A stretch of DNA of 64,000 nucleotides from Atrina japonica (GCA_030159075.1 BROG01000548.1:143501-207500), one strand, 5' to 3'. Counted from the stretch's first letter, positions 14,313 to 56,149 are shown. Numbers and translations: made by a program. The notes: a model not told the origin generated them from the letters alone.

Positions 14313-15680
14313 TTGTATAAAATTATTTACCAGTTAAATGACTGGTGTGGATTAAAACCAGGTATATATCAATACATAATTAGCCGACCAGAGTCCGTGT
14401 TTCGATTGGAAATCTGTGTCACATACAGTACGTCAGGTTTGAAACAAGATAATATTTTTATGTGAACACTTGCAAAATGAATCCGTGAAGGTGCAGACGA
14501 CAAGACTGATTCGATAACAAAGCTACCACCGTCGTCAGAATATAACATTACGAAGCAGAGATTAAACGAAATTTGAGTTGGAACAATCGTATAAATGCTA
14601 ATCTCCTATTAGATAACACTACCTATTTGCAACACTACGCTTTCCCCCATTACATATGGATTCATATACTCAAGAATTCGTGATATTGTTATCATTATAT
14701 AAACATCAATTTTATCTGGATTGCTGTCACTATCTATGTGAATTACACAGTTGACAAACGAATTATATAACTCTAATTAGGTATATGTGGAAATTTGTAA
14801 CCTATCATGGCATGCGTGCAGCGGAAGATCGTATTTCATGCCACATCAGTTGCAAAAATTAAAAATATGCAGTGAAAATCACCAGTCCATCGGATACAAT
14901 ATAATTAACGACATTCTGCTTCGAGTCCTTTCTAGACTGACAGGTATCAATGGTATATAAATAAATATACAGTCGAACCCGGATATACTGAAATCGAAGG
15001 AAATACTTTTTCTTTCATTTAAGCTGGGGTTTCACAATAACGGTATTATAATGGTTAATAAGGAATTTGGTTGGGGAATCAAAGTAAAAAGAACTAACAA
15101 TGAATAGGCGAAACTTCATACCCATTTGAATACGACAAATGATATATATCTATTTCAAATAAAGCGGGATTTCGATGTAACAGGGTTCAATATATAAGTG
15201 GATTCGACTTTTAACAATCGCTATTCCTGAAGTGTCAAGGCCGTCTTCATTTCATTTGCAGTTATATGGCAGCGGCTAATGTTTTGATGTGCGATTTAAT
15301 GCACGTCAGAGAGATTGCAAAACATTCACAGGTGAACTTAATACTATGTCACATAATAAACATTTTGGCTCCAGTGGCGGTTGTTTCAATACTTGCAAAG
15401 TAGGTTATCCATGTGAGTCAATGAATCTGACAGTCCATGTGTTTGTGTCAAGTCATTGTTTATAAAACCCATATTGCTTTCGTGCAAATATGATTGATAA
15501 CTTAAAATTGTAATTCATTATCAAATTTTGTGTCAACGTATTCATTGATACTTCAGACCATTCATATTTTTTATATCAACGGTATTGTATACATTTCAAA
15601 ATACGTGATCCATCAAAACGAATATTTTATGATCACAAAATATTAATTTTTCATTTCCAATTTCTGTGGTGGTGAACATG

Positions 15681-15715
15681 TTGTTGTTGTTGTTGTTTGT
15701 TTGTTTATGTTGTTG
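15681..15715. repeat. (TTG)n/(TTTG)n short repeat
   Basis: TTG units followed by TTTG units. Confidence 0.85.
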
Positions 15716-15885
15716 TCCATCTAGTTTACTTTAGATTTTGTCAATCACTCCTATACAAGTCAAAAAAGACAAAAAAGATAAAGCTCGATTTAAAAGGATA
15801 TTTCATTTCATTTTATTATTCGTATGTTGTATCTACTGCACAAAGTGCATCAATACACAATATTTTGATGGGACAAATGTAACAT

Positions 15886-15928
15886 TTATATATATATATA
15901 ATATATTTATATATATATTTATATATTT
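15886..15928. repeat. AT-rich microsatellite
   Basis: TA repeat with interruptions by AATA and TTTA. Confidence 0.85.
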
Positions 15929-18370
15929 ACAGTAATAAATATGTCTTTGGTAACAGTTATAATACAAGACGTATATATACATTAATAGTACTGAAATATA
16001 ATCAATGACAATGTGACAGCAGATACACAAACTAGGCACCATAGAAATACATCTCATGCATGTAAATTATCATTACCCAATACGCATGAACCACGTGTGA
16101 ATTCTAAAACAAGTGCGCTTGCAACAAATCATTAACCGGTTTTGCTTTCATCTTATAAAAACCTAAGGTGTTTCCTTCATTCATCTAGTAAAAGGGTTCA
16201 TGCGAAGCAGTCTCCGAAATTTCAGATTGAGTAACCGTCCCTCAGCATTATTATTCATACCAACAGCTCCGTTTTGTTCTTGTTTAATATCCAAGAACAG
16301 GTGAAATAGACTTTTGAACTATAAACAGTTTAAGCATACTGGCCATTACTTTAACTTACCTACATAATGTCAAGTGATACTGTATGAAGCATATGGTGTG
16401 ATGAACAAAGGCATGTACTCAATGTTATCCAAATAGTATATAATCAACGTTATAATATGACTGTTAATATGAATGACAACATGGATTTCATAATTATGTA
16501 CTAAAAGAAAAGGCGCAATGTTTTTTGAAGTAAGAAAGATAAATGAAGTTTTCATTTCATAGTCATCGATGCGAACACTCTCTCACACTCATATACATAC
16601 ATACGAACATTCTCAATATCACTAGCACACTCGTTAAATATCGGCAGTATACATAAGATGCTACTTAATTTGATACACTATTTCTTAAGTCAAGCGTTAG
16701 AAGTGTTGATCAATCCAATTTATACAATTTTGTCAGAACTCTTGCCAACTTATTACTGGAAATGGACTAGAAATATTTGTAACATAATAAAGTAAATTAA
16801 CATATTCACACTTCCATTATCATGTGATGTCACATGACCATGCTTTAAGTCCAACAATCATTGTTATGGCTAAATAATCTCAAAAGAAGTATATGCATTG
16901 GTGATTTTCGTAATAAGCAAATCATTTACGATCTGTTTAAATACGAATGACAAATCTATTGTTTCATATGACATTTGTCGTAAAGGTAAATTCTGACACA
17001 AGACAATATTCATATCTCAAGCAATTAACTTTAATTGCGATTGACCCAGTGTAAAGATGATTTGTTTGATATCAGTGCAATAGGTCACTCTGTTGATAGA
17101 AATAACCTCACATTTACGTATACCAAGATATATATAATGTAAAATAGAACTAATCTAAAATCGAATGTTAATTATGCAGTCTGTTCTAACAAGTACACCA
17201 GTTGCTGGGTATGTCACTATGATTTAAATGAATGCATAAAATGCAGTGGTATACCCGTGTTTACCGATGCTTTATTTGTTTAAACCTAGTCATTCAGTGT
17301 CCTCTGCCTTATACCAAAAAACGTTAAGTACTGACCAAACCATTTTTCAAAAAATTATCTTTTATAAAATCATGTCTGTCTTTTAGTGCAAATTACAAAG
17401 CAAATGTGGACATATAACTACTATTAGATATACCAAGCTTATATTAACAATGTGCTGACGTAAGATATGTAATGGTTTCATTTATAATGCCACATTGGAA
17501 GCATTTTTAACATGCATACCAATCATCGAAAATCGGTTTGTGATATAAGAAATCAGAGATATGCTGCTTTATTGAATTTTGTCCAGAAAAATATTTTTCA
17601 ACGGTTATTGATCTGAACAATTAGAAGGCACTGTTAAAACAGAAATTTTGTGAACGTTACCATGATCAGTTTCGAAATAATTTGGGACTGGTGCATTCAA
17701 TATATCGTTTTTCTTTCTGCAAAAAGCATCATATCATTGAAATTGTCAGTTTGAAATAGAGGATGACTGTTCAGTGTATTCACGGAGGTAGGGCACATAT
17801 ATTGAACGCATGTATATATATCTTAATAAGACAAACCCATCAGAATGTTTTGAAGATGATAAAAACAATGTTGATATCTATATACAAACATGTATGCCAA
17901 TATTAAGTGAGAATAGGCAACAAAACAAGCTACTTCTCGGATAAAACGTTTGACAGCGTCTTGTTCACACTCATTCATATTGCATTTAGTATTTCTATTT
18001 CTCTTACAAAAGAAATGTGTCTTTCTATATCACACTATTTTACCCCTTGGGTTTCGAAAGACGTTGTTTAACTGCAATGCTCATTTTACATCTTAGGTTT
18101 TGATTGGTTTACTGTTTATACTACTACACCAATCAAATTATCGGATACTTTGACAGCTATGGACCTCTTATAAAGAATAATATGCTGTGTATGTCGATTT
18201 CAAACATACCGCTGTTATCACATATTGCGGAACTCGGTTATGCATGCAATGCCAGACTTAGCAAACATCAAAAACCGCCGTCGACATCACGTTCAACACA
18301 ATGATTCCGTAGAGCCACTGCCATGATGGATCCGGATAGTGTATATTGTTTTAAATCCTAGAAGAAATTC

Positions 18371-18376
18371 TTTATT
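18371..18376 (-). terminator. Candidate polyadenylation signal AATAAA of the FGF gene
   Basis: AATAAA on the minus strand lies two bases after the FGF stop codon. If used, the 3' UTR would be very short. More distal signals are possible, so the real 3' end is uncertain. Confidence 0.4.
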
Positions 18377-18377
18377 T

Positions 18378-47332
<28,955 letters not shown>

Positions 47333-47336
<4 letters not shown>

Positions 47337-47374
47337 AATGCGGCGACACTCCGTTTAGTAGAGCTCTTGGCCAT
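47333..47374 (-). promoter_or_regulatory. Upstream ORF overlapping the FGF start codon (ATGA)
   Basis: A 13-codon ORF (MAKSSTKRSVAAL, then TGA) starts at 47374 in a strong context (A at -3, G at +4). Its TGA shares bases with the FGF ATG (ATGA), so the upstream ORF ends exactly on the main start. If the 5' UTR includes 47374, FGF translation would depend on leaky scanning or reinitiation. Its presence in the mRNA is inferred. Confidence 0.5.
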
Positions 47375-47394
47375 GATATGCAACTTTCTAAGTC

Positions 47395-47440
47395 AGTTGG
47401 CCATCGAGCAATATTCCTGGCATGCATATATAAGCTCCAA
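47395..47440 (-). promoter_or_regulatory. Candidate TATA promoter just upstream of FGF exon 1
   Basis: On the minus strand CTTATATATG places TATATA at 47432-47427. A start site about 30 bases downstream would fall near CCAACTGAC at 47400, leaving a 5' UTR of about 60 bases that includes the upstream ORF. In an AT-rich genome a TATA match alone is weak evidence. Confidence 0.35.
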
Positions 47441-48114
47441 AGTGAATATATTCTAAAATATCAATATACTAATGCTCTTTTAAAAGAGTATTATTTCATG
47501 TACAAACATTTAATTTTTCTGAACTTCAACACATATTATTGGAATTCCTCCTCTTCACTACGCACGTGATAATAGATAATTCAGAAATAACAAGAATGAA
47601 TACATGTGCATATCCGCTTATATGTATTAAATCCAGCGCCTAAACATTCACATTTTCTAAATTTAGAAAACAACACTGTCAGTCGATTAATTACTTTTAA
47701 TTGAAATTAGAATGTTTAGGGGCTTATAAAGTTATCCTAATTATAAATATTGCTCCGGATTTGAAAATTTTTTTGGATTACGTTACACCGCTGTGACCAA
47801 ATGAAAATTTAGGTGTTCTATCCATTAAGAACTAAACATTTATGCCATTTTCCGCACTCGAAATTCTTCAATCACTCCTAATTCAATTGGACTGAATCAT
47901 CAATTTTGCATAAAATTACGCTGATTTTCTCATTAATCCATTCATGATCACTAGCGAGTTCTTTAAGAATATTAAAACGCTGATATTTAATCGAAACAAA
48001 CTAATTAAACATAAATATTTCCTGAAATTAACACTCGAAACTTCACAAAACTTGAAATATATTCCAGGTTAACTTAGATGCTTCTCCTCAACTTTTTCTA
48101 ATTTTCTCACAACA

Positions 48115-48285
48115 CCTAAGACACACAGATACACTCGCTTGATATCTCCCATACTGAGCTTTTTAAGTTATCACTCAAGCCTCGACAGTCGCTCTCTACT
48201 GATAACTTGTGGACCGCTTGTGCTCTGTACCGTATCGTCCCTTACGCTATGTTGGGACTCGTCGCTGATTGGCCAGGAATGGAAA
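48115..48285 (-). promoter_or_regulatory. Candidate distal promoter with CCAAT box
   Basis: This block is less AT-rich and more complex in sequence than its surroundings. On the minus strand CTGGCCAATCAG puts a CCAAT box at 48272-48268, about 70-100 bases before an initiator-like TATCAGTAG. It lies about 0.9 kb upstream of the FGF ATG and could be the transcription start of a long 5' UTR, or a promoter shared with the plus-strand candidate gene at 49717. Confidence 0.3.
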
Positions 48286-48475
48286 CAATGAAATACATAT
48301 GAATAAGTAACGAGATAGGGTCAGTGAATCGCAAGGACATGGGTTTTGTGTGTAATGAATAATATGAAAGTTTAAAATATGCCTGTGATATAAAATTTTT
48401 AATCGTCCAACGTATTTCACCTTGTCGAAAATTATTTACCTGCACTTTCGCTTCATACCAAAGGTTTACTCGTTA

Positions 48476-48477
<2 letters not shown>

Positions 48478-48562
<85 letters not shown>
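48478..48562. repeat. (AT)n microsatellite
   Basis: Uninterrupted TA repeat upstream of the FGF promoter candidates. Confidence 0.97.
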
Positions 48563-48565
<3 letters not shown>

Positions 48566-49159
48566 AATAACCTTAACTACTAATGAACTAGGCATTTCTG
48601 ATCCCCAGCTTTCGAACAGGTGAAATTAATAAAGAAAGACGCATGTATGTAGAAGGCAGTTTTAGTAATCTAACTTCTTAAACCTTATCCGTATTTTCTT
48701 TTTTTTCTATTTTTGGTTGGACATACTTTGAATTCTTTTCTTTGGACCTAGATTCATGATAAATTAAACAATAAAAGTGACCACACCGGGTAAATAACTT
48801 AAAACCTAGCTGTAATAGCTCTGTTTTAATTATCTTCTGGAATGCTTCAACTACAAAAAAAAAACTTCTCAGTGTGTATAAATCTTAAAACTTAAAAGAA
48901 GACATACTAGTATTAATATTTAAATACCTGTCGCTCTAAACAGGACGTGCAGTCAAGCAAAAAAAAAAAAAAAACACCGACATAAAGTTAACTGCATAAC
49001 ACGGCATCAGTTACTTCCCTTGAACCAGTATTTTGGCATAGTCTGCTAGATTTTCTTAACAAAACTTAGATTTACCCGAACCTATCAATTTAATTTATTT
49101 AATTTATAAACACCATGGTCACAATCAAAATGCTGATGCAGCAATTTCTAAATTACCAT

Positions 49160-49163
<4 letters not shown>

Positions 49164-49251
<88 letters not shown>
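49164..49251. repeat. (AT)n microsatellite
   Basis: Uninterrupted TA repeat. Confidence 0.97.
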
Positions 49252-49253
<2 letters not shown>

Positions 49254-49716
49254 AAAAGCAGAAGTCAGAAGTCATCATAACTAAGCCTTTACATCACACT
49301 AAAGTTCTGTTGTTAAATGATAATTTCAGCTTATTCATTTGCCTACAAAATGGTGTCTCAAAAGTTAATTATCTAGCTTTATATTAGGATACTATCTTTT
49401 CGTGAGCTAGATCGCTACGCAGACGACAATTTCTATCTGTTCAATAAAGACTCTTTAATGTTTGTCAGATTTCTTAACACTCATCTGCTGCTAGTTGATA
49501 AAAAACATCCAGTTTGATCCGGCATCACTTTGTTAACTAATCAAATGGTAGATATGGCGAACAAAAGATCTCCGCAGAACTGCTAACTAAAAGAATCTCG
49601 GATTTTCGCATTCGATCGAATTGCGATTTTCCATCTCAATTTATGTGTATCTCCGTAAAAGACCTTGGGGATTGCGCTTATTAATATATTTAATATACCG
49701 ACGCAGGGACATTAAA

Positions 49717-50098
49717 ATGTCGACCACCTCGAAGGCTGAAGCGATTAAGATGATCTTTGGTAGGTAATACGTCCAATCATTTTTGAATTATGTTGTCGAA
49801 CATTATCATCGTTGCTACAAAAACGGTTTCATCTGAAGGCTAATTGATTCAATACCTTAAATGTATTGCTCTTAAATGAATTACGGGGTCGAATGCCACC
49901 ATGCAATCCTAAATTTGCCTCATTGTCTCACTATCTGTTTCTATATATAGATCAAGCAAAACAGGAATTGCTGCGAAAATTACTAAAAAAATTCATCAAT
50001 TTAAAGCCGATGATAAACTCTTCGTTGAAGAGTCTGCGACTAACAAAGGGGACTTGATCTGTTGGGATAAATTACTACAAAGTAGTGACAAATCTTAA
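49717..50098 (+). CDS. Candidate small two-exon gene, function unknown
   Basis: Exon 1 at 49717-49763 reads MSTTSKAEAIKMIFG plus AG, with a donor AG|gtaata. Exon 2 at 49951-50098 follows acceptor ctgtttctatatatag. It completes AGA and reads SSKTGIAAKITKKI, HQFKADDKLFVEES, ATNKGDLICWDKLL, QSSDKS, then TAA. The 180-base intron is GT-AG and the phase fits, giving 64 residues, lysine-rich and soluble with no membrane segment. I do not recognise a family. It lies divergent to the FGF gene, about 2.4 kb from its start. It could equally be the first part of a longer gene or a chance open frame; transcript evidence would decide. Confidence 0.3.
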
Positions 50099-50345
50099 TG
50101 TCAAAGTTAAATATAGATCGGCGGTCATGTTGGCTTGAACGGGATACTTTGTTGGAGGGTTAGGCATTAAATTCCTTTATAATTCACCGAAATTTCCCGT
50201 CAACTTTCGACTGTAGAATGTTGCCCTATAAAATCTTTGATTTTATTTTCTTTAGCGAACTCGATGTACTAAATGCGGAATTTTACCGCGAAAGTGCAAA
50301 ATAATTTAAAAAGTCGACATGTATTACCATGCATCATTGTTTGTG

Positions 50346-50677
50346 GTGGCAAATTCTATCCTGTTATATCTGTTACAGAATATTTGAAATTCTTATTTCC
50401 GCATGCACCGTGCTGATGAGGTTAAGAATGGGAAACTATAGTATGAGACATGACGTATTTATATTACATATACCATTCATATAACCTTTGCCCAATCGTT
50501 GAATTCTTGTAGTGGCAAATTGTATCCTATCTGTTCAGAAATAGTTGAAATTCTTACTTCCGTTTATAACGTGCTGATGAGATTGGGGGATAGCAATTAA
50601 TAGTATGGGATACGATGCATATATTACATACATCGTTTATATTACATTCGCCCCTTCATTTCCCAGTGCTAAGGTCC
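50346..50677. repeat. Imperfect 166-bp tandem duplication
   Basis: GTGGCAAATT-TATCCT at 50346 recurs at 50512. TTGAAATTCTTA-TTCCG, CGTGCTGATGAG and TATATTACAT follow in both copies in the same order, with many substitutions and small indels. Confidence 0.8.
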
Positions 50678-50734
50678 AAGTTATTCACAAGAGATTCCAT
50701 TTTAAGACTTCTAGATTTGTCTGTATTCAATATC

Positions 50735-50925
50735 ATGTATCCCCCACTTGAACCTAAGCTGATGTTTGTGAGAAAGTTTGCCACTTGGTGAAGGCCTGTG
50801 GTCTCTTCTCAGGTAGTTTGGAAACGGGTTCTCTCTTCCGCCATTCAAAAAATGGCTGCCACTACAGAACTGAAAAATTGTTAAGTGTGGCGTAAAACGC
50901 CGTTCAAAATAAAATAAATAAATAA
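50735..50925 (+). mobile_element. SINE family 3, 5'-truncated
   Basis: AACCTAAGCTGATGTTTGTG, GAAAGTTTGCCACTTGG, GTGGTCTCTTCTCAGG, ACGGGTTCTCTCTTCCGCCA and GAAAAATTGTTAAGTGTGGC, then an AAATAAATAAATAAAT tail. The tRNA head is missing. Confidence 0.8.
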
Positions 50926-51346
50926 ATACCATGTATTGGGACAATGTCAGTCAACATGGTTTTATAATTTGAAAAAAAAAACTTGTAAATCAAAATGTGC
51001 GAACACGACATCTTTTAAGAAAATGAAAGCATATATTTTGCACGCCACAAGGTAATTCGTTATCAATCTTATTAACAGTATCTCATTTTATTATTACTTG
51101 TTTGCCTTCAACAAATCACACATTTTACAAATTATCTTCTATCGAATAGATTGGCAAAGTGATGTCGATATTTAAATAGCAAATGATGTTGTTAACAAAT
51201 TTAAGCGAATCAACACCAGGATGCTGATATATTTTTAGTAATATCGAAATATCAAAATTATGGCATTACATGCATCTCTCTGCTAAAAAGAGATAAGGAT
51301 GCATTTTATTTAAAACATAAAGATAAATATATATTTAATATACAGA

Positions 51347-51348
<2 letters not shown>

Positions 51349-51425
<77 letters not shown>
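51349..51425. repeat. (CT)n microsatellite
   Basis: Uninterrupted CT repeat of about 76 bases. Confidence 0.97.
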
Positions 51426-51431
<6 letters not shown>

Positions 51432-51593
51432 TGCTAAATATACGGGCACACACTCAATGCTTGTAATGAACAATTCGAGAATTCTGTCGTGTCAGGTATA
51501 TAATGACCCTCGGCATTAGTCAACTTTTATTCCGATTTATTTTTCTCTGCATTTACTACTTTTACTTGATGTGCAGTTATAGATAAGAGCTAT

Positions 51594-51778
51594 ACACAGG
51601 CATTATAAAATCTTATATTCCTATATATTTTGTGAAAATAAAGTCAGGTCCATTGTGGATTTCATATACAAATAGTAAGGTTGAGTTAATCAACTGCAGT
51701 TGAAAAGGTGCCAAACCTGTGTTTCTCAAGCAATTTTCACAAAATATATAGGAATGTTAAGAAATTTTATGCCTGTGT
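51594..51778. mobile_element. Long inverted repeat, MITE-like
   Basis: Two arms of about 46 bases, 51594-51639 and 51733-51778, pair almost fully (ACACAGGCAT...ATATATTTTGTGAAAAT) around a loop of about 93 bases. A related sequence lies at 10120-10270. No coding capacity. Confidence 0.75.
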
Positions 51779-52058
51779 TAACCTTTTTTTGTTGTTGTTA
51801 TTGTATATAAATCCATGCAGTTAAAAGGGAGAAAAATTGAAAAACCACACTTAATGCCCATTCAAATCAATTTATAATTTCATCCATATCATTTGATTTG
51901 CCCCTCAGTATAGGGATTTTACATTATACATATTACCCATGTTCTCTTGGAATTGTCTTATAAGGTGTAGTTTACCTGTCTATTTAGTCTAATTAGACTT
52001 TGATCTGATTTACTGCCATTTCAACTCATTGCTGAATTACTGCCATTTCCACACAACC

Positions 52059-52567
52059 CAGGGAAAAAATCCCATCAAGCTCCTATACGAAAACTGGCAC
52101 CTGCCCTTATAATGACTGATAGGCCACTCTAACCAGGGAAAACCCCATCAACCTCCTGTAGGAAAACTGGCACCTGCCACACTTAATGATTGTAGGCCAC
52201 TCTACCCATGAAAAAAACCATCAACCTCCTGTAGGAAAACTGGCACCTGCCCTTATAATGACTGAAAGGCCACTCTAACCAGGGAAAACCCCATCAACCT
52301 CCTGTAGGAAACTGGCACCTGCCACACTTAATGATTGTAGGCCACTCTACCCATGAAAAAAACCATCAACCTCCTGTAGGAAAACTGGCACCTGCCACAC
52401 ATAATAATTGTAATCCACTCTACCCAGGGGAAGAAACCCATCAACCCCTGTACGAAAACTGGCACCTGCTCCTATAATGACTGAAGGCCACTCTAACCAG
52501 GGAATAACCCATCAACTTCCTGTACGAAAACTGGCAGCTGCCACACATAATGATTGTGTGCCACAGA
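52059..52567. repeat. 73-bp satellite, seven units with A/B alternation
   Basis: Units run AGGGAAAACCCCATCAACCT, CCTGTAGGAAAACTGGCACC, TGCC..., TAATGA, GGCCACTCTA. A-type units carry CCCTTATAATGACTG and end CTCTAACC; B-type carry ACACTTAATGATTGTAG and end CTCTACCC. They mostly alternate, giving a dimer of about 146 bp. Confidence 0.93.
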
Positions 52568-53009
52568 GAGTATTAAACCTGTGTTGGACACGAGTCAAGT
52601 GGTGACTTGGTTTTAAAATCTACTACCACTACCTAGTGGTGCATTATGTTCCTTTGTTACTATGGATAATACGTCGCTGTGAAGGTAATTAAATAAAGTA
52701 ACAGTATTGCTTACGGCATCTTGAGGACCTCGGTTCCCGAGTAGAAGATCGTGAAATCGAAACAGATTGGTCAACATACGCGACTCTAAGACGCAAGTAC
52801 ATTTGATAGGAAAACTTTACAGTCCAAAATTAAAAACAATTCGAATGCGTTATAATTAATAAACTAAATCCAGAATTTTCAAGAAAACAGAAAAAACAAT
52901 GAAAACAACCGGAACAAAAAAGGGATGGGATTAATATCAGTTTAAATGGGATCATATAGCTTGTTCTCGTTTGTAGTCGTAGTTGACGATGTTCTGAATA
53001 AAATCATTT

Positions 53010-53395
53010 TTGTTATTATCATAGTCGTGCTTGTTGTTGTTGTTAAACGTGCTTGTTGTTGTTGTTATAGTCGTGCTTGTTGTTGTTATTATTATAGTCG
53101 TGCTTGTTGTTGTTAAATCGTGCTTGTTGTTGTTATTATTGTAGTCGTGCTTGTTGTTATTATTATAGTCGTGCTTGTTGTTATTATTATAGTCGTGCTT
53201 GTTGTTGTTGTTGTTGTTGTTGTTAAAAGTCTTGCTTGTTGTTGTTGTTGTTAAAGTCTTGCTTGTTGTTGTTATAGTCAGTCGTTCTTGTTGTGTTGTT
53301 ATTATTATAGTCGTGCTTGTTGTTGTTGTTATTATTATAGTCGTGCTTGTTGTTATTATTATAGTCGTGCTTGTTGTTACAACAGTCGGAGGATC
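53010..53395. repeat. Degenerate TTG/ATT repeat with AGTCGTGCTTG core
   Basis: About a dozen irregular units of AGTCGTGCTTG followed by variable numbers of TTG and TTA. Poly-Val/Leu and Cys/Tyr ORFs across it are artefacts. Confidence 0.9.
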
Positions 53396-53454
53396 CGTAG
53401 CCGATTGATAAGAGTATCGCGATTTATACTACGACGTCTTTCACCTCTACTTGG

Positions 53455-53630
53455 TGAGGATTCAACCCAAACTGGGACTTAAGCTGCTTTTTAGAACGTT
53501 TCCAGTTAACTTGCTCCGGGCATGTGGTGTCTTCCCAGGTATATTACAACACCATTAAAACTGACTGCCAACATATAACAGAAAAGTTATGAGTGTGGTG
53601 TAAAGTGCATGGAAACAAACAAAAACTACT
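53455..53630 (+). mobile_element. SINE family 3, 5'-truncated and diverged
   Basis: CAACCCAAACTGGGACTTAA, TTCCAGTTAACTTGCTCCGG, TGTGGTGTCTTCCCAGGTAT and AGTTATGAGTGTGGTGTAAA, then an AAACAAACAAAAA tail. Confidence 0.7.
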
Positions 53631-56149
53631 GAAGACGTGTAGCTGTTCTTCATACGGTATTGTTGTCATTGCTATAGTCGTGTTGTTGTTGTTGTTGTTG
53701 CGGTTGTTGTTGTATCGCCTTCAGCATTTGTCTTTGACTCATTTGTAAAACTATAAGTTTGGTATTGTAAATTAAACTTACTATAGTCTTGTTGTTTTAT
53801 TTTTTACTATAAACAGTCATGGTTGAGTTATTTCTAAGCCACCAATACAAGAAATCGATTTTCTTTCTGTCGAAAACAACAAAATTTCCGTAAACCACAC
53901 TCATTGCTTCAAACAAAATCCAGACAATTTTCATATTCGTCACAATAAGAAAAACTTTTAAGATGATTTCTTATCTTCAACATCGGCCTAATTGTCCGTC
54001 TATAGATAGTTTATTTTGTTTATGATAACAAGATAAATTCAAACACAAAATCAACAACAACTTTAAACATCTTAAGCTTAAAATACGGTATTAACATATC
54101 ACCGAAATGGGTAAAGAAGAAAAATGAAGAAGATAAATCGACCCTCTCTGTTACCATAAAATATTTTGGAATCTAAAAGCTAAGATGAATTTGAAATAGT
54201 AAGAGACCATCATTTTGAATTACAAACTTTTGTAAGTGACTCCGAACAGTGGCCACCATATCATATTTTGTCGTATAAGTACTTTAAATATTTGCCTTGT
54301 TGTAATCTTTGATTGGCGTCGTTTTTCCAAAAAAAGGACATCCAGTTACAAATGTATCCCGACACAGAACAGCCGGCTATGGAGACAAGAGAATTCGCGG
54401 GCTCTGTTCTGACTTTATTCTCTTGTTCCAATGCTATGACCAGGAAATGTAATGTTTCAAACTCTTACCAACTGAATCATAGTACGTTATTTCCTTATAT
54501 GTATAAAAACTTGGCACCGTGTCGATAAATATTCGTTTTCATCTAATACTAGAGTTTCACATTAAATAATGAGATCGTTTAAATTGGAAGCTGTGACATT
54601 TTCAAATTAATGTCACAGTAACAATTGAGAGGATAAACATTATTCTAAAAAAACAGATAAAATAAATTTGAAGGAAAGAATTATAATCAAGATACATGTT
54701 TTAGACTATGGCAAAGAATTGTGAAATATCATCGTCATATTATTACACTGATAGTTTGATGCCCGTGTTCTCTCTCACATCCATTCCAATCATTCCAATC
54801 CAGTAATTTTGATCAGAAAAAGATATTTGTGCAGTATATACAAATATTTAAATTATACCTTACCTTTCTACATTTATAACCATGGGCCGAGTATGTATTG
54901 TAACGACTCTGTATTTGGCTTTAATCCCAATCACATAATTATCCTAGTCTGAATAAAAAAGGACTTAGAATAATTGTTAAGCTCTTCTTTCTCCTCGGTT
55001 AGTACGGCTCTGTACCTAAGTCATGTCATTAATAAAATAGGATTGAGATATAGCAGGGGAACTCCAACAGCATGACGTCACAACGATCCGTGTGTTTCGT
55101 GAATGAATGGAAATTCTTGAGTAGCATTGCCTTTGCCGTCACATTTTTGACATTTTTCTTTTAAGTAGAATATTTATATTAGGTTTAAAAAGATATCTGT
55201 AAAAGGATATGATTAAAATTGAAGTTACTCCGCTATTTTATAGTATTATCATAATCATCACATGGAAGTACTCCTTAACAACGCGACACTTATTGGTTTA
55301 GAGGATGGCAAATTTTCGGGGAAACTTATTAAAATGTTAATTCGACGTAAAACATATATCTTATCTGTTCAGAGGAAAAGGAAGACGCTACCACCCGCAC
55401 ACGATCGAGGGGGCATTCTACATCATTTTGTGTGTCTATAAATAACTTTAGATTATCCACCGGAGAAGATGAGAGCCCTCATAAAGACGTTTTATCAGAA
55501 TGTAGTCGCGAGAGTTATCTTAATTCTCGCCGGGCAATGGCCAACGTGAAGCTGGATTTGTGAGCTCATATTGTCGTCTGCATTTTGAAGTATAAATTTG
55601 TATCTCTCCTGGCTTCAGTTCAAACTGTTATCAGCTGTCGATATATGTACTGCTGTCAATTTCAATTGAAAGGTCAGATCTGTGTACAGTATGATGCTGG
55701 AAACACGATAAGTAAATACTACACTGAAAGTTGACATGACACACGATTACAAAGTGATATAGCTGTCAATCATATACAGATGCATGCTCACATATTTACA
55801 TTACAAATATATATATAGTAAATCCTTGTTATTTATCCTTTTTGCCGATTGCTCCTCAAGGTATAGTCTTATAACTTTCCCTACAATAGAAGTTTCACCT
55901 TTATCACTCAAAGCAAAGTTCACCTGTGGAATTATTTACACACCTGTGTTGGATGGGATAAACAATTTTTGTTGACCAATGACAGTTGTAAATTGTAACC
56001 AATTTCTTTCATGTCGTTATCACATGATTTACAATTCAGCTTACAAATTTTCTAAAACTACTTGTGCACAATATTAAAACGCTTGGACTCGATAACTTGA
56101 CTGTTGCAAATGTAACGAGATGTACTTAGTTAAAACAATGTATGGAGTG

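Noticed and set aside
53199..53482. Poly-Leu/Val and Cys/Tyr-rich ORFs
   Set aside because: Translations of the TTG/ATT degenerate repeat.
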